Shown here one piece after another: positions 57,207 through 64,000 of a stretch of DNA of 64,000 nucleotides; position 1 is the first letter of the stretch, and every line of letters starts with the position of its first letter. Made by a program: the position numbers and the translations under genes. Under the pieces are notes generated by a model. It was given only the letters and a program-made list of their open reading frames with translations, made no database searches and was not told the DNA's origin. Source of the DNA: Cordilura impudica (taxonomy: Eukaryota; Arthropoda; Insecta; Diptera; Scathophagidae); contig OY821517.1 in assembly GCA_963682025.1 (NCBI GenBank), positions 337,020,144 through 337,084,143 on the forward strand, given 5' to 3'.

Positions 57207-58325
57207 CTAGCAGATTCCAGCCCTCGAAATTCGAGCGCAAATTCTAGTAAATTTTATTTTTTCATTAAATAAAGACCCTAAAATTATGCTAATCAATTAT
57301 AGCCAATCCAGAAATCAACACAAACAACTAAGAAAATTATAGTCGGTCTAGACTTACTATACGATACCCTATACCATGCGTTTCGAGACCCTATCTCTCA
57401 GACCCAAATAACTGGATAGAGAAAATAAGCATAAACCAAATTTGAGTGGGATTTTTATTAATTTTTTCGGCCGCAGATATGAAAAAGTTCATATCGGACG
57501 CTATATCTATATAGGGACTAGGCCCAAAAATGGACCGATCCTAACCATGTTTGGTAAAGTCTCTTGTATTTTGCAAAAATATATACAAACAAAATTTGAG
57601 AAGAATCAGCGCAATGTTTTTGTTTTTTGATAGATTTAAGTGAAGATCGGGAAGCAGCTCTATGTGGGGCCTATGACTAAGAGTTGTCCAATAGGGATCA
57701 TTTTTGGACTACTGATTAATGGATGTAATATATACATACAAACCCAATTTGACTAAGATTTGTATGATATTTTGGATCTTATGGCAATATATGTTGATTT
57801 CATAGGGGTCATTTGTATGGGAGCTAGGTCTGAACATGGACCGATTCTCACCAATTCCCATAACGTTCATCCCATGGCCGATAAAAGATCAAATACCATA
57901 TTTGCGACCTGCAGTTTGTTTACAAGCTTTACATGGACACACAGACGGACGGACGGACGGACGGACATCGATAAATCGAATCAGATAGTGATTCTGATTC
58001 GATCGGTATAATTAAAGATGGGTGTATGTCAAATATTTTTGGTTGTTACAAACAGCAGCACAAAGTCATTATACCCAAACCACATAGTGGTATAGGGTAT
58101 AAAAACAAACACATTTTTATTACAAACACATTAACAAATTTAATAAACACACACATAGCATTGTATAATTTTATGTATATATGAAAAAAATTTAAAAATC
58201 TGTAAATCTGCAAATCGGCTAAAAAGAAATACCTTTCAAATAATATACGTTTGGTCAAAATGGGGATAAAACGGTAGAACAAAATATCAGTCACAAGAAA
58301 TTGCCTAGCCTATTAACATTATACA
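57207..58325 (-). mobile_element. H1 Helitron split by a family B element
   Basis: 3' CTAG at 57210-57207 with hairpin CTCGAAATTCGAG beside it. H1 sequence breaks at 57323 and resumes at 58106 (AAACACATTAACAAATTTAA). The 5' end (58325) is decayed, TG in place of TC. Subtracting the insert gives about 337 bp. Confidence 0.75.
57323..58105 (-). mobile_element. Family B repeat, complete copy inside H1
   Basis: Reversed order of family B: AACAACTAAGAAAATTATAG at one end, GACGGACGGACGGACGGACA in the middle, and the hairpin AAACCACATAGTGGTATAGG at the other. ACAAAC occurs on both sides, a possible 6 bp target duplication, but the flank is repetitive. Confidence 0.78.
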
Positions 58326-59570
58326 TATTGCACTCAAAAATTTTCTAACTGAAATAATATACGTATGTGTTTAAAACATTAATCAGAAAAAAAATTATTT
58401 TGAAAATTTAAACATTAGGTTTGATAAAAAGCAAACTAAAACAAATACAAAATTTGAAGAAAAAACATTTTGTATAGAAATATTTAAAAATTAAGTGGAA
58501 AAAATAAGTTTAAAAAATTGTAAAAAAGCTACAATGGTTCTAACAATAAAATATGTGTTAAATAACAAAAATAAAAATATTTTTTAAAAAAATTTTTTGG
58601 GAATAAAAAAAATTTTATGAAAAAAGTTTTGGTGTGGAATAAATTGGGACGATTTTTTTTAGCCACAACATTTAAAACAATAAACATTAGACAGACAAAA
58701 ATATTTTAAAAATATAATAGAAAATTTAAAAAAAGAAAGAAAAAATTAAAAAAATATTTGAATTGAAAAAAGAAACCTTTAACCGAAAGCAATGGGTTAA
58801 AAAATGTATAAAAGTAAAAAAAATCATTATAAAATTAATAAAACGAAAATTTAAATAAACAATTTTTTGTCTTTGTAATGAAAAAAGTTAGTTTTTTTTT
58901 ATGTTAATAATACACAAAATTTAATTTTCAGATCTAAATTCAAAGAAATATGTTTCTATATCTTTTTTCCCATCTAACATTTTAATTCTATGAATAGTAA
59001 TTTTTTATTCAACAAAAATTTTCGGCCTTAACAGGGTTAAGATTTTCCTTTTTTGTTTACTTTTTATGTTTTTCTCTTGTTTTTACTCAAAGCTTTACAA
59101 AAAATTGCCGTAAATTTGGTGATGATGTTTGTTGAAAGTCTTTTGAAAATCCCAACATAAAAACTACACACAATTTCACTTAAACTGGAGTTTTTAGTTT
59201 TTCTCTCTTTTTTTTCTTTTTTGCTTTTTGTAAGTTTGTCCAGAAGACTATTAATGTCATTTAAGATACGAGTATTTGTATTAAAACATTTCACATTTCA
59301 TTATTACTTCTGTTATTGTTTGGCATCCTGCCTTCGTAAGTTATTGATCTTTAAGAAAAGTTTATGTTTGTAAATCTTAAGTATTTTTTGTTACAAAAGT
59401 TATAAAAGTTTCTATTTGTAAACTTTTACTTTATTTATCAATTTGAGTTTCGTTCGTTCTTTTCTAAAGCAATGATTATTATGTGTCATCGTATATTTCA
59501 ACTTTAACTAAAGATTTTTATTGTGTTCGCGACAGTAAATATTAAATAATGTTAGCAGTTCTTTAAGAAC
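58326..59570. other. Diverged A/T repeat then non-repetitive DNA
   Basis: Up to about 58900 this is the same diverged repeat as 55758-57206. From 58920 it is more complex (TTTTCGGCCTTAACAGGGTT, 59020) without a recognisable gene; the 76-codon minus-strand frame at 59064-59294 is lysine-rich and unconvincing. Confidence 0.35.
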
Positions 59571-59595
59571 ATGATGATGATGATGATGATGATGT
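59568..59595. repeat. (GAT)n microsatellite
   Basis: Nine GAT units (ATGATGATGATG...) in otherwise non-repetitive DNA. Confidence 0.9.
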
Positions 59596-60112
59596 CATAA
59601 ATATACTCATACATATATCAATCATTAAAATAATTTTTTTTTATTTATATTGTCGCTGTTTGGCAGGTTTTTCCTTTTTTATTTGTTGCGGTTTGTAGCA
59701 AAATCATTTCAACTCTTCTACGCTTGAAGAGATTTTTTAATACTAAGATTCAGTTAAGGTTCAGCTTTTAATACAGTTCTCTAGAAAGCAATAAGATATT
59801 AATATTATCTTAGTATTCTTAAGAAAAACATTAGTTCAAAAGGTGTCGCTTTTAATTAATATCACCAAGAAAACCCTACAATTATTAAGTCGTTATCAAT
59901 AGTAATCTTAGAAAAGTTTTCCCAGAAGCCCATTTACTTTTTCGAGATAAAATTTTACTTTTTAGATACTTTTTCATAAGACTATTATTTATAATTTTTG
60001 AAAAGGTAAATTTTATATCCTTCAAAATATCACTTTGCAAAAGTACTCCTTTAAAAAATAAGTAGTTCTTATACAGATTTTAAAAAAGTCTTTTTATACT
60101 CCTTCAATAAGG
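59596..60112. other. AT-rich spacer with a few GTAC-like units
   Basis: Mostly unassigned. 59935-60075 holds degenerate relatives of the GTAC minisatellite (TTACTTTTTAGATACTTTTT). Confidence 0.4.
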
Positions 60113-60120
60113 GTGTTTTT

Positions 60121-60986
60121 CAGAGTTCAGAAAAAACACACACTGAATAAAAAACTCGTACATATTTGTAAACAAACATAGCACAGACCAATAAACAGAT
60201 ATTTTTGTTTTCATATCAATTATGTGTGTTTCTACATTTTGTACGTTGCCCAACACAATCATGACTGTGTTTCTTTTTAATATTTCGTTATCCAACGAAC
60301 ATTTTTTATCACGTATTTTTTATTTCGAATTCACATAAACCATACAGATTCGAGTGTAGCTTTGTTTTCAAGTTCGTTTTCTTGCACGTGTACTGCCAAG
60401 AAAACAGAACATGTTCTTCAACGAGTACATCTAATAAGTAAAACATTATCCACTCGCGATCGGAAAAATCTGAAACACCGCTATAATAAAGACAACAATT
60501 GTTTCAACCAAATGTATTAAAAAAATGTAAAATAGTTCATTAGCAGTTATAAAAAAATAAAAATAAAAAGATATTAATAATAATAAAAAAAAATAAAAAG
60601 ATAGTAATAACATAGAAAACAGAGAAATTTTATATGTTGTTTATGACTTAATAACGCTTTCTTCGATCGCGAGTGGGTACTGTTTTAATTTTTAGATGTA
60701 CGCGTTGATGAACCTGTTCTGTTTTTTAGCAGTACACGTGCAAGAAAACGAACTTAAAACAAAGTTACACCCGAATCTGTGTGGTTTATGTGTGTTCGAA
60801 ACAAAAAATACGTGATAGAAAAATGTTCGTGTAGATAACGAAATATTAAAACGAAACACAGTCATGATTGTGTTGGGTACCGTACAAAATTTAGAAACAC
60901 ACATAATTGATATGAATATAAAAATATGTGTTGGCTGCTTTAGAACAGAATATTGTGTGTTTCATGTGTGTATTTTCTGAACCTTG
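60121..60986. mobile_element. Long-TIR hAT-like element, copy 2 (866 bp)
   Basis: Same ends as copy 1 (CAGAGTTCAGAAA / reversed CAAGGTTCAGAAA) and the same arm phrases: ACACACTGAATAAAAAACTC, ATCACGTATT, CACTCGCGATCGGAAAAATC. Flanks GTGTTTTT (60113-60120) and GTATTTTT (60987-60994) match at 7 of 8. Arms are less alike than in copy 1. No transposase. Confidence 0.78.
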
Positions 60987-60999
60987 GTATTTTTTCAAA

Positions 61000-63970
61000 A
61001 CTTTGGAGCAATCTACTTGGAAATGTGTGTACTCTTTTTATATTTGAGCAAAGTACTTTTAATTATACGGCTCATTTTTCACTGGAAAAAAATTTTTTTA
61101 CGTACTAATGAAAGTAGTACTTTTCATTTCCTTCTACAAAAGGTAATTTTTTATACCCTGCTAAAAATAAGTTTTTTCTTTAGTACTTTTTATAAACTTT
61201 TGAAAGAGCTACTTTTATAACTTCTTAAAGATTTAAACACTGAAAACAGTATTTTTTATAGACTTTTAGGAAAAGTATTTATTATAGACTATTAAAAAAG
61301 TGCTTTTTGAAGACTTTTCAAAAAAGTACTTTTTATGAACTTTTGAAAAATTACTTTTGAAAGTTTCTTCAATTCTACAAACAGTACTTTTTAACACATT
61401 TAAAAAAGTACAATGGGGGAAAATATTGATATAATTTTATGAAATAGCAAAAGTACTTTTTATAAAATTTTGTCAAAAAATATTTTTGAAAGTCATATTC
61501 TTAACTTCTGCAAATATATATTATATATACAGCTTTCGAAAAAAGTACTTTTAGTGCTCTTTCGGAGAAAGTACTTTATGTAATATTTAATAAGAAGTGC
61601 ATATACATTTGAAAAAAAAAAATGCTTTTTATGCACTTTAAAAAACATCAATTTTTTACATAGCTGACTCATTGAAGAAAGTAAATTTACAAACTTTTGA
61701 AAAAAAAAACTATACAAAAGTTTGAATAAAACTACTTTTTAATAACTTAAAAAGTACTTCTAAAAAAAAGTACTATTTAAAAACTTAAAAAAAGTAGTTT
61801 TAATCAACTTTTAGTTTTTATATACTTCAGAAAAAAAGTAATTTTTATAAACTTTAGAAAAAAAATACTTTTTATAACCTTTTGACATACTTTTTATTAA
61901 GTTTTGAAAAAAGTACTTCTTAAAAGATTAGGAAAAAGTACTTCCTATAACCTTTTAAAGTTTTTATTTTTATTTTGAAAAATGTGCTTTTATAACTTTT
62001 TTGAAAAAAGCACTTCTTAAAAGATTAGGAAAAAGTACTTCCTATAACCTTTTAAAGTTATAAATGCACAAAAAATAGTACTTTTAATAAGCTTTTGCAA
62101 AAAAGAAATTTTAACGAACTTTTGAAAAAGGGCATTTTTTGTAAATATTTGATGAAAGTACTTTTTAATAACTTTAAAAAAAAGGACTTTTTATAAACAT
62201 TTGAAAAAAATACTTTTTATTTTTATTTTGAAAAATGTACTTTTATAACTTTTTAAAGATTTAAACACACAAAACAGTACCTTTTCTAGGATTTAAGGAA
62301 ATGTACTTTTTATAGCATTTTTCAAAAAAGCACTTTTTATAAACTTTTGAAAAAAATGCTTTTTATGAACTTTTGGAAAAATACTTTTTATAACCTTTTT
62401 ACAAAACGTTGAAAAGCTTATGGAAAAATTACTTTTTATAATATTTTAAAGTTCTAAACACAGAAAATAGTACGTTTTATAAGTTTTTGTAAAAAACTAA
62501 TTTTTATGATCTTTTGAAAAAAGTACTTTTTATAAATATTTGATTAAAGTACTTTTTATTTACATTAAAAAAACAAAAAGTACTTTTTATAAACTTTTGA
62601 AAAAACTAATTTTTATATAGTTTTCAAAAAAATACTTTTTATAACCTTCTTACAAAAAGTACTTTTTATAAGTTCTGAAAAAGTACTTTTTAGACGCTTT
62701 TGGAACATGTACTTTTTATAAATTTTTAAAGTTCTAAATACTATTTACTATTTATAAACTTTTGCAAAAAAGTAATTATTATGAAGTCTTGAGAAAAGTA
62801 CTTTTATAAACTTTTAAAAAAGTTATTTTAAAGTACTTTTTATAAGCTTTTGCAAAATGTACTTTTATAACTTTTTAAAGATTTAATCACTGAAAACAGT
62901 ACTTTTTATAGACTTTTAGGAAAATTACTTGTTAAAGACTTTTAAAAAAAGAACTTTTTGTAGTCTTAAAAAAAAGTAATTTTTATAAAATTTTTTAAAA
63001 AAAAAGTACTTTTTATAACCTTTTGAAAAAAACGAATTTTTATTAATTTCTGATACAAGTATTTTTTATAAACTTTTGTAGAAAGCAATTTTGTAATTTT
63101 TAACAAAAACTTCTTTTTATAAACATTTCAAAAAAATACTTTAAAATCTCAGAAAAAAATACTTATTACAACTTTGAAAAAAAATTTTTTTAATAAACTT
63201 TTTGTCAAAAAAGTACTTTTTATAAACTCTAGATACTTTATTAGCATGATTGAAGAAGTGCATTATTAATGTAATAATGAAAAAAAGTACTTTTTATTAT
63301 TTTTTAAAGTTCTAAACATAGAAAAAAAATAGTACTTTATATAAACTTTTGCTCTTTTGACATTTTGAAAAAAGTAATTTTTATAACCATTTTTATTAAT
63401 ACGCTTTTTGTATACCTAAAAAAAGGATTTTTTATAAATTTCTTTAAAAAAAAACTTTTTGTAAACTTTTGAAAAAGGTACTTTTATAACTTTTGAAATA
63501 TTTAAACACTAAAAACAGTACTAATTTTTATTAACTTCTGAAATATGTATTTTGTTATAAGTTTTTATAGAAAATAATTTTTATAATTTTTTACAAAAAG
63601 TTCTTTTTATAAACATTTGACAAAAAAAATAATTTAAAATCTCATAAAAGTGCTTTTTACAAACTTTGGAAAAAAAATTATTTTTAAGAAACTTTTTTCA
63701 AAAAGGTACTTTTTATACTTTCTTAGCATGATATGTAATAATGAAAAAAGTAGTTTCAATTTACTACTTAATAAGTTATGAAAAAAAAACATTTTTTATA
63801 TACATTTCAAAGAGAAGTCTGCCACTTTTTTCAATTCGTTGATAAATTTGAAACAAGACTTTTTATATACTTTTGAAAAAAATACTATTTGCAAATAAGT
63901 ACTTTTTATACATTTTCGGGATAAGTACTTTTTGAAAATAAGTTATTATTATACTTTTTGAAAAAGGACA
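61000..63970 (+). repeat. GTAC minisatellite, block 4 (~26 bp type)
   Basis: More than 100 degenerate units of the form AAAAAGTACTTTTTATAAAC plus TTTTGA fill this end of the window. The core AAAGTACTTT is the same as in blocks 1-3, but TTAAGAAAA is replaced by TATAAACTTTTGA. Some longer phrases recur (TAACTTTTTAAAGATTTAA with CACTGAAAACAGTACTTT at about 61220 and 62870), which indicates block duplication. The array runs to the window end. Confidence 0.85.
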
Positions 63971-64000
63971 AAAAGCCAATATAATTATTCTGAGGGGGGT

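Overview
The window is a very AT-rich, intron- and transposon-dominated stretch of an animal genome, most likely a higher fly (Diptera, Brachycera). The evidence is the repeat vocabulary: non-autonomous Helitrons, repeats built around TCCGTCCGTCTGTCTG-like stretches, a repeat with a CGGCTGTGCCG palindrome, and short introns with long T tracts. The species is not determined. No bacterial or viral genome is present, and no tRNA, rRNA or CRISPR was seen. Most long open frames here are translations of tandem repeats, not genes.

Layout. 1-2040 is a degenerate satellite with a monomer of about 120 bp. 2061-6040 is an (ATTAT)n microsatellite split by a 3.1 kb Helitron on the minus strand. 6041-9743 holds scattered dipteran repeats, leftover satellite monomers and AT-rich spacer. 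9744-15205 is nested: a small Helitron (H1 family) carries a LINE tail, a second H1 copy abuts an interspersed repeat here called family B, and family B is split by a second, near-identical 3.1 kb Helitron on the plus strand. The two large Helitrons thus form an inverted repeat of about 12.2 kb with arms of about 3.1 kb. 16890-20485 is a degenerate minisatellite with the palindromic core AAAGTACTTT, interrupted by an H1 copy. 20930-27411 is a mosaic of H1 Helitrons, family B, a Harbinger-like element and a diverged segmental duplication, one copy of which is opened by a TIR transposon that itself holds a Helitron.

28350-28830 contains a TATA box, consensus splice donors and a polyglutamine/polyalanine frame, so it may be host exon. 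29490-31960 is more GTAC minisatellite around a short unique island with a 59-codon frame. 33271-39130 is a 5.86 kb array of the 7-mer TTAATTA with non-random placement of variants. 41564-46274 is the best candidate host gene: TATA box, start codon in good fly context, consensus donor, two phase-compatible acceptors (72 bp and 4.1 kb away) and AATAAA signals. Its long intron is filled with GTAC minisatellite and a MITE. 47946-49732 holds two complete family B copies in tandem. 50089-50640 is a decayed hAT transposon. 53048-54038 and 60121-60986 are two copies of a long-TIR hAT-like element with 8 bp target duplications. 61000-64000 is a second, 26 bp type of GTAC minisatellite running off the window.

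The main interest is the record of nested insertions with readable empty sites, the large inverted Helitron pair, the GTAC minisatellite family (about a sixth of the window) and the small candidate gene. All alignments were done by eye; percentages are avoided except where a direct count was made.
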